From Peronospora farinosa (taxonomy: Eukaryota; Oomycota; Peronosporomycetes; Peronosporales; Peronosporaceae): a DNA stretch of 64,000 nt. Below the pieces are notes generated by a model. That model saw only the letters and a list, made by a program, of their open reading frames with translations, searched no databases and had not been told where the DNA came from. The DNA is taken from the NCBI GenBank assembly GCA_947646735.1, contig CANTFK010000905.1, forward strand, positions 1 through 64,000, in the 5' to 3' direction. Position 1 is the stretch's first letter. Every line of letters begins with the position of its first letter. Both the position numbers and the translations under genes were made by a program. Of the stretch, positions 22,918 through 32,704 are shown one piece after another.

Positions 22918-23061
22918 TTGGCCTCGCGGGGGAAGTTTTGAAAGCCCCCGGAAACCGTTCCGTCGACACTAGCAAGCTAGTGTCGATAGAAGTTCCAAAA
23001 ATGAATGTGAAAAATCCCCAACTGAAAGTCAGGAAACCAGTTTTCACACTGATTAGAACAG
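22918..23061 (-). ncRNA. U2 snRNA 3' fragment, diverged type
   Basis: This is the same kind of fragment as 15905-16050: it starts at CTGTTCTAATC and runs to the U2 3' end. The Sm site ATTTTTGG is good, stem III is perfect (CGACACTAG/CTAGTGTCG), and stem IV pairs CGGGGG with CCCCCG. It marks the 3' junction of the Utopia element at 23062-29503. Confidence 0.87.
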
Positions 23062-23257
23062 AGAAATAGTATGTATTACCTACCGATTAGTCCACAATCA
23101 AATTGGTATAGAAAATACCCAAGTGATACTACGTGGTGTGTTAGTGATGTTAGATAGGCACCGCATAGACGTCGGACCAAAACTTACCGGTGGGGTTTGC
23201 GAGGGCGGTTCCCTACATGGGTGTGGCCCTGTCGGCCGCAATGGGCCTGATAACCGA

Positions 23258-26200
23258 CTAGCGGTGGCCGTTGTGTGACGGAGTCCCCCCGGTCTCCGTC
23301 ACTCGACTGCCCCTAGAAGCTGTTCTTGAGCCGCTTGGATGCTGACGCGCGCGATGCATGCTACAATGCAAATTCCAGATGCGGCGGCTGGACGCGATAC
23401 AGTCGACAGATAATTGTCGGTCCAGCCGCCTTGCATCACACTTGAGCAGACCGAGGTGCTCGGTGTAAACCGCGAGGTTACCACCGGCGACCGCTCCAAG
23501 TGACCCATACACCAGCGCCGAAAGCTGCACGGTCCATCCTTGACGCTCGAGGTGACGCTTGACGCAGTCGTACTTGGTGCGCTTGATCTCGGCGATCCTT
23601 GCGAGCGAAGACGTCCTTGGGTCGTCGGCAGCTTGTTCTTCGAACGCCACTGCCAGATCTACAACCGACACCGTTCGCTTAGTGTGGTTGTAGATCTGGA
23701 GGTCGGGTCGCAACGCCGGTCCAGGGAGCGACGGCACCGTCTGGTTGACCCGAAGCTCGACACGATCGCCGTCGGCGCTTGTTGAGGAAGCAATCTTGCG
23801 CTCGATGGTCTTCAAAACTTCATCATGGCGGGTGCGAACCGCGTCCATGGTGCCGGCACAGTGGTTGAGCACATGTGCCAGCGTCTCAGAGCGAGAACAA
23901 CCCGGAAACCTGCACTTGTCATGCGCACGGAGACGCCGGCGCTTGAGGACACTGTGTGTGTCAAGCTGGTTGAGACGACCAGCCACTGCAAAGCGGTAGT
24001 CCGTCTCCCACAGTCCACGGGGCCGCGTGAGGAAGGCGCTCCCAGCATCGCCAAAGACGCGAGCACCCTTCCCTTGATCCTTCATCGAGGTCCATCGCTT
24101 CCAGTACTTGTTCTTGAGGTGCAGCTTCACGTGCCTGAGGACTGTACGGTGGTCCAACCATGCACTATGGTGGGGCACGCGAAGCTGCAGCCGCTTGGAA
24201 GGTGTCCCAGTCTCCTCCACCGCTGGCGACATCTCAAACTGGAGACCAAAACGGTGGAGGTGCCCTCGAATGTCGAACCACAGCGAACCGATATCTGCAC
24301 TGCGTCGCTTGGGCGGGGCTGGGTCCGACGTCGCGAGCTTGCTGTTGAGGAGGAGCTCGCCCAGCTCCTCGTCACGGTCCTTCCACACCTGAACGTCCAG
24401 TCGGTACCGCGCATCGGCAATCTGACGAAGCTGCTGGCATGCAATACGCCGGATGGCAGGATCAGGCGAGTTCAGCATCTGCCATCCGTGCGCCACTTGA
24501 AGAGCACCGTGCAGCTCCGTCAATGGCAGGAACCCCAATCCGCCACGCGACACCGGTGTGTAGAAGAATGCAGAGGTCGCGTTGACCGGCAGCCGTAACA
24601 GGTGGCGAAGGCCACGAACCAAGTGTCTGTCGAAGCCCTCCAGCTGTTGAGCAAACGGTCGCAGGTGCCGGAGGGCATATTCGACGCGCGGGTACAAGTA
24701 CACCTTGATCGCCTTGACCACTTGCCACGGCGCCAACCCAGACTGCAGTAGCGCCGTCGCGTCGTGCTTGAGCTCGGTCAGTGCTGGGGCGAGCTCCACG
24801 CGTCGTCGCACGTGGTCGAATCCATCCCCGATCCCCAAGTACTTGTACGAGTCCGACGCGCTGAGGGCAGGGATCGGGGTGCCATCCAGCTTCAATCCAA
24901 GGTCGCAAGGCTGATGGAGGCCACGACTGTCCCGCTGAACGGATAGAGTGCTGCACTTGGAGGGGTTGGCCGCCATGCCAGTCCAGCGCAGGAAGTCTTG
25001 GACAACCGAATGCTGACGCTTAATACCATCCACGGTGCTGCTGAAAATCTTGAGGTCATCAGCGTAGGCGGCAGCACCGGGACGGTCCACACTGGAGAGT
25101 TGAACACCAGTCTCTGGCAGACTCTTGAGGGCATGAAGCAGCGGAGCGATAGCAGCGGTAAAAAGGTGAGGGCTGAGAGGGCATCCCTGGAACACCCCCA
25201 CCTGCAACGCAATCGGCGCAGTAGTCCCGTCCTTGGCGTTGCCAATGGTGAACGCTGCATTAGCGTAGAGACCACGGCAGCAAGCAATAAACTCAGGCGG
25301 TACACCCTGCCGCTGCAACGCCTCCCAGAGCAAATCATGTGGCACGCTGCCGAAGGCGTTGGCGAAGTCGTACCACACGACATGCAGCTCGCGATGCTTG
25401 CGGCGAGCTTGATCGATGAGCGTGGCTGCGAGGAAATTATGCTCTCCACAGCCATTCATCGCCCGGAAGCCTTTCTGTGCGTCTGCATGACGTCCGTTGA
25501 CGTCCAACCACCGAGTGAAGCGCCGTGCCAAGACGCCAGCGTAGAGCTTGTAGATGGCCTGCTGCAGACAAATCGGCCGCCAATTGGTAGGTGCGAGTCG
25601 ATCACCCTTTTTGTGCAGCAGGCGCACCACGCCGACCTTCCAGCTCTGTGGAACCCTCTTGTATCTCCAACAGCACGCGAATGCTGCATGCAGCGCAGGC
25701 AGGAGCTGCGCCGCGAACATCTTGAAGATATCGTACCCGACACCGTCGAGCCCCGGACTGGAGCTGCCACGTGCACGCTGAAGCTGGTCCTCGATGTCGT
25801 CCGGGGAAGGCGCTTCCATGAGCAGCTCCATGGCACTTGTCGCTGCAGGCAGGCGGGCAAGGGCCGAGCGGAAGGGGGCACCCACTGGATCCATAGCGTT
25901 GAAGGCGCGCCCCGGGGTAGACACCGTCGCAAAGTAGTCATGAAGTTGGTCGCCCGGGATGGGGCAGATACCTGTGTCCACCTCATCCGTGGGGAGAGCA
26001 TCCGACAGCGTGGATGCATTCTCCACCGACACGCGCTTGGTCCGTGCAGCTGCAAGGATACCGTCAACGCAGGCCTTCTCTGCGGTGTCGAACTGGTGCC
26101 GTAGGCGTTGTTGCGTGATGGAGGAATTAATCCTCCCCACACGACGACGTGCCTTGGCCACCGCCTTGCGGTTGCTGGGGTCGCTGCGTCCTACGGCATG

Positions 26201-28369
26201 CAACTCATCGAGAGCTTCGTCTAGCCGGTGCTCCCGGTGGTGTCGTGTCACACGTGGCGGTCGTGGGCGCCGTCGGCGTTTTGTCGCACCACCGGCTCGT
26301 CCACGGCGGCGGCGTGAGCAACGTTCTCCTCGTCGATTCCCTGGCGTCTCTAGAGTCGGTGCTGCGTTCTCGTCACGGTGATCGGGGACCCGCTGTCTCT
26401 GCTGCCGTGTCGCTTGCCGCTCCTGGACTGGTTGTGGAGGGAGCGGTTGGCTATGCTGCCGTCGCTGGGGCTGGGCGTATGGCTGGAGTCGATCGTAAAG
26501 CGCATGCGGGAGGGCAGTGATGTAACCCTCCGCTGCCTCCCAGTCACTAGCGTCCGAAATCTTGGCAGCAAGCGTAGCAGCCAGCCGCCCCACCAACGTA
26601 TCCACCGCTTCGCGTTCATCGTCGTCCAAGTTGCGCAGACGGAGACGCGGCCGACGCTGGGGAACTGCCTCTGGGCCGACACGCATCGCAGCGTAGACTT
26701 CTCCATCGTCGATGTCGCCCATGTCGTCGTCGATGTCGCCCATGTCGTCGTCGACGTCTGCCATGTCGTCGTCGACGTCTGCCACGTCGACAACCGCAGG
26801 AGGCTCGACCGCAGCTGGCGGAGGCGCAGGACGAGCAGGCGGGTTCACTGCTGTAGAGCCTGAGACTTCCAGCGAGGTGCATGAACCGCCATGTTCAGCA
26901 GGATGCACCCCACACTCCATCTTGGAGGCACGCCGATCCATCGCAGCATTCGCGAGGCGGTCCGCGTGTCCGTTCGATTGGCGGTCAATGTGGTGCAGCG
27001 TGACCTGGACCATCCTCGCTAGCTCGGCCTTGACACCATTCCTGAGCTTGCGAAGGCGCGTGCTACGTGTAGCATAGATTCCCCTCACCTGCTGGATGAC
27101 GAGGGTGCTGTCACCTTCCACACGCAGGTGGGTGGCGCCATGATCGGCGGCGGCCCTTGCACCGAGCAGCAGCGCCGTGTACTCAGCTGTATTGTTGGTC
27201 TCGCTGCTGCTGGGCATGTAGTGAGAGCATGTCCACACTACAGGACCACTTGGCTTGAAGAGTGCTGCTCCAGCACCGCCTGGTCCAGGGTTAGCCCGGC
27301 AGGCACCGTCAAAGCGCAGAAGCCACTCGCCACCGTCTTCATCTGCATCTTCTTCTTCATCGTCAACGGCCCTGCCACCGGCCGGACTGTCTTCCTCTTC
27401 CGTGGTCTCTTCCTTGGTCTCCTCATCCTCCAGCTCCGGTGGAAGGAGGCGGTCAGCGATTCGAGACGTCACCACACTGCGCGGTAGTGGCGGTCCCCAG
27501 CGAGGGGCTGGAACCTCATCGAGGCGAGCGGCGACGCGAGACGCTATCAGCTCCCGGGGCAGCGGTGGGTCCCATCGGGGTACACTAGACCTGGACCTGT
27601 CAGCACTGGTGGTGCTCAGCTGCGGGGGGGACACAGCGAGCACCGTGAAGTCAGAACGGGGCAGTCGAGGCGTAACAGACGCCACCGTAGCGGGGGCGTT
27701 GACTGCGCCAGCAGTGGGGCTCAATTCCCCTGCTGCTGACGCAGTCGCAGCCAAAGAGGTAGTCTGGAGGCTGGTGCACGCTTGCGCGTGTGTTGCTGCA
27801 GCCAGCCTCGACGTGAAGGGGGTGCCACACGCACAACCTGCCGAGAACCGGTCCATGAAGGCGATGCGGCGGTGCCTAGAGACTCGATGACGTGTCAGGG
27901 ACGCGAAGCTGGCAGCCGTGTACGTGCACAACGTGCACTGGAAGTGTTGCGCGTTGTGCACGAACACGGAGAGGACAGAGGCCGGTATAGTGCTGGCCGC
28001 GGATGGCCTGAGCGCAAGGGTAGGAATCCCAGCCTCGTCCTCGTCGACAAGCTGCGAGAGCTCGGCCAGCTCCCGTTGGTCTTCGTCGTCGACGTCGTTG
28101 AGACGCCGACGCTTGCCTGCCACACGAAGCTCTCGTGGCGGCGACAGGGGGTGCTGCGACGGCGCCGTCCATAGGGCCCCTTCATCCACGTCCATGGCAA
28201 CGGCTGTGCTGGGTGGAGTGGCGGGGCCGTCGTGCATGCAGGCCTCACTGCTTGCGAGGAGGCATGCCAAGGCTCCCTGGTCGGCGAGCATGCCACCTGC
28301 CCTTTCGGGTGAAGGCAACACACTCGCCAGGACTTCCGAGGGGCTGGCAGCGTCGACGGGGTCTTCCAA
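23258..28369 (-). CDS. Utopia polyprotein: zinc finger, RNase H, RT, endonuclease
   Basis: The open frame has 1703 residues. Domains in order: C2H2 zinc finger (about residues 135-165, CTLCTYTAASF), RNase H (about 348-480; FDGAC, NTAEYTALL, VEGDSTLV, GHADRLAN), and RT (about 890-1200) with VWYDFANAFGSVP and AYADDLKIFS (YADD at 25055-25066, about residue 1102). The thumb follows, then a CCHC knuckle KCRFPGCSRSETLAHVLNHC (about 1484) and a restriction-like endonuclease (about 1550-1640; RPDLQIYNHTKRTVSVVD). It would nick a U2 gene and copy its own RNA into it. All catalytic residues seem present. The natural start lies upstream at 29440, separated by two frame-changing indels, so the first codon of this segment is not a true start. 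Confidence 0.9.
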   Translation of the reverse strand: MEDPVDAASPSEVLASVLPSPERAGGMLADQGALACLLASSEACMHDGPATPPSTAVAMDVDEGALWTAPSQHPLSPPRELRVAGKRRRLNDVDDEDQRELAELSQLVDEDEAGIPTLALRPSAASTIPASVLSVFVHNAQHFQCTLCTYTAASFASLTRHRVSRHRRIAFMDRFSAGCACGTPFTSRLAAATHAQACTSLQTTSLAATASAAGELSPTAGAVNAPATVASVTPRLPRSDFTVLAVSPPQLSTTSADRSRSSVPRWDPPLPRELIASRVAARLDEVPAPRWGPPLPRSVVTSRIADRLLPPELEDEETKEETTEEEDSPAGGRAVDDEEEDADEDGGEWLLRFDGACRANPGPGGAGAALFKPSGPVVWTCSHYMPSSSETNNTAEYTALLLGARAAADHGATHLRVEGDSTLVIQQVRGIYATRSTRLRKLRNGVKAELARMVQVTLHHIDRQSNGHADRLANAAMDRRASKMECGVHPAEHGGSCTSLEVSGSTAVNPPARPAPPPAAVEPPAVVDVADVDDDMADVDDDMGDIDDDMGDIDDGEVYAAMRVGPEAVPQRRPRLRLRNLDDDEREAVDTLVGRLAATLAAKISDASDWEAAEGYITALPHALYDRLQPYAQPQRRQHSQPLPPQPVQERQATRQQRQRVPDHRDENAAPTLETPGNRRGERCSRRRRGRAGGATKRRRRPRPPRVTRHHREHRLDEALDELHAVGRSDPSNRKAVAKARRRVGRINSSITQQRLRHQFDTAEKACVDGILAAARTKRVSVENASTLSDALPTDEVDTGICPIPGDQLHDYFATVSTPGRAFNAMDPVGAPFRSALARLPAATSAMELLMEAPSPDDIEDQLQRARGSSSPGLDGVGYDIFKMFAAQLLPALHAAFACCWRYKRVPQSWKVGVVRLLHKKGDRLAPTNWRPICLQQAIYKLYAGVLARRFTRWLDVNGRHADAQKGFRAMNGCGEHNFLAATLIDQARRKHRELHVVWYDFANAFGSVPHDLLWEALQRQGVPPEFIACCRGLYANAAFTIGNAKDGTTAPIALQVGVFQGCPLSPHLFTAAIAPLLHALKSLPETGVQLSSVDRPGAAAYADDLKIFSSTVDGIKRQHSVVQDFLRWTGMAANPSKCSTLSVQRDSRGLHQPCDLGLKLDGTPIPALSASDSYKYLGIGDGFDHVRRRVELAPALTELKHDATALLQSGLAPWQVVKAIKVYLYPRVEYALRHLRPFAQQLEGFDRHLVRGLRHLLRLPVNATSAFFYTPVSRGGLGFLPLTELHGALQVAHGWQMLNSPDPAIRRIACQQLRQIADARYRLDVQVWKDRDEELGELLLNSKLATSDPAPPKRRSADIGSLWFDIRGHLHRFGLQFEMSPAVEETGTPSKRLQLRVPHHSAWLDHRTVLRHVKLHLKNKYWKRWTSMKDQGKGARVFGDAGSAFLTRPRGLWETDYRFAVAGRLNQLDTHSVLKRRRLRAHDKCRFPGCSRSETLAHVLNHCAGTMDAVRTRHDEVLKTIERKIASSTSADGDRVELRVNQTVPSLPGPALRPDLQIYNHTKRTVSVVDLAVAFEEQAADDPRTSSLARIAEIKRTKYDCVKRHLERQGWTVQLSALVYGSLGAVAGGNLAVYTEHLGLLKCDARRLDRQLSVDCIASSRRIWNLHCSMHRARQHPSGSRTASRGSRVTETGGTPSHNGHR

Positions 28370-28702
28370 GGCGTTGGGGCGTCCTCGTCGTCGCTAAGGA
28401 CGCCCTCGAGGTCGCTGGGGCCATGGGCAACACCCAGAGCGCGAGCCGTGGCGGCTGCGAGCGCTTCCCCGGGCACGACCGGGTCGGGCAGCATGCCTGC
28501 CGCCCTACCGGGTGCCGAAACAACAATCGCCGGGTCTTCAGCAGCCAAACGGCGCGCTTGAGGGCCGGGTGAGGCCGAAGTGGGGTCTTGGACAGCCAAA
28601 CGGCGCGCTTGGTGGCTTGTTGGGGGCTGGGGAGCGCTAGCCAGCGCTACCCCGGGCACGACCGGGTCGGGCAGCATGCCTGCCGCCCTGCCGGGTGCCA
28701 AC

Positions 28703-29440
28703 TCAACAATCGCGGTGTCTTCGAGAGCCAAACGGCGCGCTTGAAGGCCGGGCGAGGCCAGAGAAGAGTCTTGGCCAGCCGAACGGCGCGCGTGGAGGAT
28801 CGAGGGGTCCAAACCGACGACTGGGGAGCCGGCCGAAGGTGGTTGCAGCTCCCCTATACTTAGACCAAGTATAGGGGGCGCGAGGCCATCGTGGCCGTGT
28901 GGCAGTGGAGGCGAAGGGAAGAGAATTCTCGCCACGTGGCCCTCCTCCTATACTCAAACCGAGTATAAGAGGACCGGGCGTGCTGATTGGCTGGCCGAGC
29001 GGACGTCCGTCCGCTGCCCGATCTTCGAAACGACGCGAGGTCGCGCTCGAAGACCGGGTTGGCGCCTGGTCGCCCGAGGGGTCGCCACGTGTTGTCGTTG
29101 CCTGTGCAATGGGCGCCGCAGGTGATATACCCGTGCCCGAAGTTGCACCGTCTGAGGCGCCGTCGGCGCCGAGATATGGCGCCCCGCGAGAGGCGCCAAA
29201 AGACTCATTTTGGGACTCGTCCGAGTCCAAAACGGGGGCAAGCGGATCCACAATGGGTAACCCGACCCCTAGTGGACCGTCCCACCCCAAAGAGTCGTCA
29301 GCCGCTCTAATCTCTGCGTCAGCATCCGCGCTATAAAAAGACGCATCGCTGGCGAGACTAGAGTGGCTGGCCGTAGAGCACTCGCTGTCGGAAGACAGCG
29401 AGCGCTCTCGAGGCTGCCAATCCGGCCACCAGAAGCGCAT
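28703..29440 (-). pseudogene. Utopia polyprotein N-terminus, out of frame with the rest
   Basis: The frame starts at ATG 29440 (MRFWWPDWQPRERS), as in the sister copy, and stops at 28703. Compared with the sister copy it has one extra base near 28899, which shifts the frame. An 8-bp insertion near 28375 returns to the original frame. Between the two indels the correct peptide continues in another frame (28935-27895). The open frame also extends upstream of the ATG without a stop into the U2 3' stem, which is probably chance. Confidence 0.82.
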
Positions 29441-29503
29441 CCCAAGATGCGTTGGTGAAGGGTCGGAGGGCGAAGAAAATAGGCAACAAGCAAGTGTAGT
29501 AGT

Positions 29504-29689
29504 CGGTCTCACGAGAGAAAGGGTGTAACCTCTCGGAGACCTATCTATGCGTAACTAGCAAGCTAGAAAGTTATAGAAATAGATGCAGAAATTAATGTGA
29601 AAGTTCCCGACTTTACAGTCGGCAACCAGTTTTCACACTGATTAGAACAGATACTACACTTGATCTTAGCTATTAGGCCGAGAAGGTAT
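29504..29689 (-). ncRNA. U2 spliceosomal snRNA gene, complete copy b
   Basis: About 186 nt on the minus strand start ATACCTTCTCGGCC. The branch-site-pairing element GUGUAGUA is canonical. Stem IIa (AATCAGT/ACTGGTT), stem IIb (CCGAC/GTCGG) and stem IV (GGTCTC-CGAGAG with CTCTCG-TGAGACC) are all paired. The Sm-site position reads AATTTCTG rather than ATTTTTG, a weak match. The Utopia element starts right behind its 3' end. Confidence 0.9.
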
Positions 29690-30891
29690 AATGTATCATT
29701 GAAAATTGCGTTTATACCTATCAGTGCCTAAACCCTATACGTACAGATAGCGCCAATTTGCGATTTTGAGCGCTTTCTGTGTGTTGTTTTGTAATTTTTG
29801 TAGACACATCCATTGGGCATTCACATTTCTTCATACTCTTGCGCTTACATTTTTTAAGTATCATCTAATTGTGGCTATGATGCAGCAGGGCTAATGGTCC
29901 GCGCCGCGCGTGTGCGTCTCACTAATTTTCATCGCTACATTGAAAGCACACAAGCTCGAAGTATCGGCAGATTGCTGCATGTATTGACGGCATCAGGAGC
30001 AGCGCCATAAACCAACTAAATTGCTGTGTGACATCTTGTCGGGCATTTCATCGGCGACGATTATACCACCGCGGAGGAAGATATGGCACTGTAGCAGAAC
30101 AATGACACAACATTTTTATACTTCCATCATAGACATGACTTCAGCTCAGGGCGTGGTGCGACTGCATAGCGGCGGCTGTGCGAGACGATGTGTGGTGGAC
30201 TAGGTACTGGAGAGTCATCTCAATCATCTCGGCGGTGGGCCAAAACTTTATGTTCTGCAGCGTGGTCGAGCATTGTGCGCGCTTCGCAATGATACATAAA
30301 TGACGTTCCGCTATCATGGTGTAGGCTGCCAGATAATTGCTGTACATGTCCAAAGTCGACGGGAACGAATTGTGCATCTTGCGCGTTAGTGTTTGGCAGC
30401 ACCAAGTAGCCTTGTGTGACTGTCAAGAATTCCGTACAACAAGGTCGATCTCAGCGCTGTATCGGGTCTGGGGTGCTTTCGACAAGTAGGGTGCCACCGC
30501 TTCGCCGTTGCACAACTTCCTACATGAGACGGCACTGTCAGACCAAGCCAAGGTGCGGAGTAGATCATTCTCCGGTATAATATCACTAGCGATTGCAGAG
30601 CTTGTCATGTCACTGCATCGGCGGGCTTTAGATTGTGGTGTCAGCTGTAGAGGAGACCAAGCGAGAGCACAACTCGCTCCCGTGACGCTACCTGGTCCAG
30701 GTTGGAAAACAAGCTTACTAGGCATAAAGCGCATCGGTTAAGACCTCCTGTTCGTTCACAATAATGATGATACAGCGGCACCCTTATCTTTGGCTTTCGT
30801 TGCAGGGCGTCTGGCTGCTGCTCGTGGTTGTTCTGATCACGCAGCCGATGAGTACGATCAAAACAGGCATGCAGGGCAAAGAAATACAGTT
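29690..30891. other. Gene-free or unassigned stretch between U2 and the copia element
   Basis: The first 300 bases lie upstream of U2 copy b but do not share the spacer sequence seen at the other U2 copies. Minus-strand frames at 30220-30734 (for example TVTQGYLVLPNTNAQDAQFV) are open over 68-103 residues in changing frames and may be a decayed element or gene; no family is recognised. Nothing else is supported. Confidence 0.4.
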
Positions 30892-30896
30892 GCATT
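30892..30896. repeat. Target site duplication GCATT (left) of the copia element
   Basis: GCATT directly precedes the left LTR and recurs directly after the right LTR at 35449-35453. A 5-bp duplication is normal for copia integrases. Confidence 0.9.
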
Positions 30897-31157
30897 TAAA
30901 GGTTATTGAAGAGTTTGGAAGTGCTTGAGTGGTTTAATGCAAAATGCAAAGTGATTCATTTGGTCCTTAGTTCGCTTACACTACTCTAAGCCTAATGTTT
31001 ACCCTCTGGATACACTCTACTTGATCCAAACTTCAACTGCGTCCAATCACCAAACTTCAACTGCATCCAATCACAGGAATGACGGTAGTATAGCGACATG
31101 ATCATACGAGTATCTTATCGGTATATCGCAGCTGGTCGAGGAGTCATATTGACAACA
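30897..31157 (-). repeat. 3' LTR of the copia element
   Basis: The 261-bp LTR on the minus strand begins TGTTGTCAATATGAC and ends CAATAACCTTTA, giving TG...TA ends. A purine-rich stretch, GAGTCGAGTGGGAG, lies just upstream on the coding strand (31158-31171) and fits a polypurine tract. Confidence 0.92.
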
Positions 31158-31807
31158 CTCCCACTCGACTCGACAGCCGATGATGCCATAATGCCAAGTT
31201 TGCTTCGGAGCGTACTGAACTGTGGGCCGGGGATTGGCTTCGTCATGAGGTCGGCCAGCTTGTCAAGTGCTGACACATACTGTAGCACAACTTGGCCATC
31301 TTCCGCCTTCTCGCGTACGAAGTGGTATCGTATGTCGATGTGCTGGGTGCGCTTGTGAAACTCGGGATTCTTGGCCAACGCAATCGAACCTTGATTGTTC
31401 TCGTAGATCTTGATCGCTTCGTCCTTTGCCATTTCTCCAAGCTCGCATAGAAAGACCTTTAACCAAACTGCCTCTTGAGTAGCTTCCGATAGTGCCATTT
31501 ACTCGGCTTTTGTTGAAGAAAGCGCCACCGTTCTTTGTTTCTTGCTTCTCCAACTGATACACCCGCCGTTCATCATGAACGCGTAGCCACTTGTACTTCG
31601 GCGCGACTCAGTGTCGCCTGCCCAGTCTGCATCCGAATAGCCTGTAAGAGCATCGCCATCCGCCGTGAACTCGATGCCGTAGGTCTTCGTGCCTTGAATG
31701 TACCGAAATACCCGCTTTAGCGCTTGCCAATGTGTAGGACATGGATCTGCTGCAAATTGGCTGAGGACTCCCACTGCAGCGGCAAGGTCGGGACGCGTGC
31801 CAACCAA
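31115..31807 (-). pseudogene. copia RNase H domain with in-frame stop
   Basis: The motifs GYSDADWAGDTESRRSTSGY, KKQRTVALSSTKAE and DNQ-like ENNQGSIALAKNP, then RTQHIDIRYHFVRE, are typical of copia RNase H. A TAA at 31499-31501 lies between STKAE and MALSEA, at a place that is sense in the family. The C-terminal end runs into the LTR. Confidence 0.88.
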
Positions 31808-32704
31808 AAGTTACATGAGGCAAGCAACAGCACTTCGGTAGGGCACGTTTGCCATTGTGTCGCTGTGATAGCACCCATCCTCGCACATGGACTTCGCCAT
31901 GGATCTTGTGGTGTCTTGTCTGGATTGCTGTTGTCCATGCCAAACTTGGTCAAAACGTCCTTGGCGAACTTGGTCTGACGCATCGATACCTTTCCACGTT
32001 CTTGATCGATTTCCATGCCAAGAAAGAAGTTGAGCTTACCCAAGTTGGTCATCTCAAATCGATCACTCAAGGCGTATTTTACTGTATTGAGCATCTTGTC
32101 ACTGCTGCTTGCAAGTACCAAGTCGTCCACATAGAGTGCAACGAAGATTATGGCTTCACCGTCGCGTTTCGTGTAGATGCAGTGGTCCGATTCACATTTT
32201 TTCAAACCAAGCTTCAGCATAAACTCGTCAATGATCTTCTTCCACATGCGCGGCGATTGCTTCAGTCCGTACAGCGATCGATTGAGCTTGCACACGAGAA
32301 TGGGATTGCTGTCTTCGACGTAACCTTCAGGCTGAATCATGTAGATTTCTTCGTCCAGCTCACCATTGAAAAAGGAGTCTTGACGTCCATCTGGTGCACG
32401 GTAAGATCGTACTTCGCCGCAAGACTTAGCACGCATCGAATTACCGTGAACTTTGCCACAGGCGCGAATGTTTCTTCATAGCCAATACCGAACTTTTGCG
32501 AGAATCCTTTTGCAACCAGGCGTGCCTTGAACCGCTCAATTTCTCCATATTGTTTTCTTTGACACGAAACACCCATCTGCAGCCGATTGCTTTGTGACCT
32601 TTGGGAAGCTGGACATGGACAAGATCCCATGTCTTGTTCTTGAGAAGCGAGTTGGTTTCGGAGTCGCACGCTTCTTCCCATTTCGCAGAGTTGATGGATT
32701 CCAT
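31717..32704 (-). pseudogene. copia reverse transcriptase, frameshifted
   Basis: The start ([30 protein letters not shown]) lies in one frame at 32704-32441. The palm and catalytic part lie in another: [25 protein letters not shown] and LYVDDLVLASSS with the YVDD box near 32125. At least two frame changes fall between 32600 and 32400. Confidence 0.88.

Larger units (their letters stand above)
23062..29503 (-). mobile_element. Utopia-like non-LTR element inserted in U2, nearly intact
   Basis: About 6.4 kb lies between the U2 3' fragment (22918-23061) and the complete U2 gene (29504-29689). It has a leader of about 63 nt, a long single reading frame from ATG 29440 to the stop at 23258 broken only by two indels, and a 3' UTR of about 195 nt with no obvious poly(A). 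The domain order (zinc finger, RNase H, RT, CCHC, restriction-like endonuclease) and the U2 site match the oomycete Utopia group. Confidence 0.93.

Noticed and set aside
30141..30734. Minus-strand gene of 60-100 residues
   Set aside because: Frames change, no start or splice model fits and no family is recognised; kept only as unassigned.
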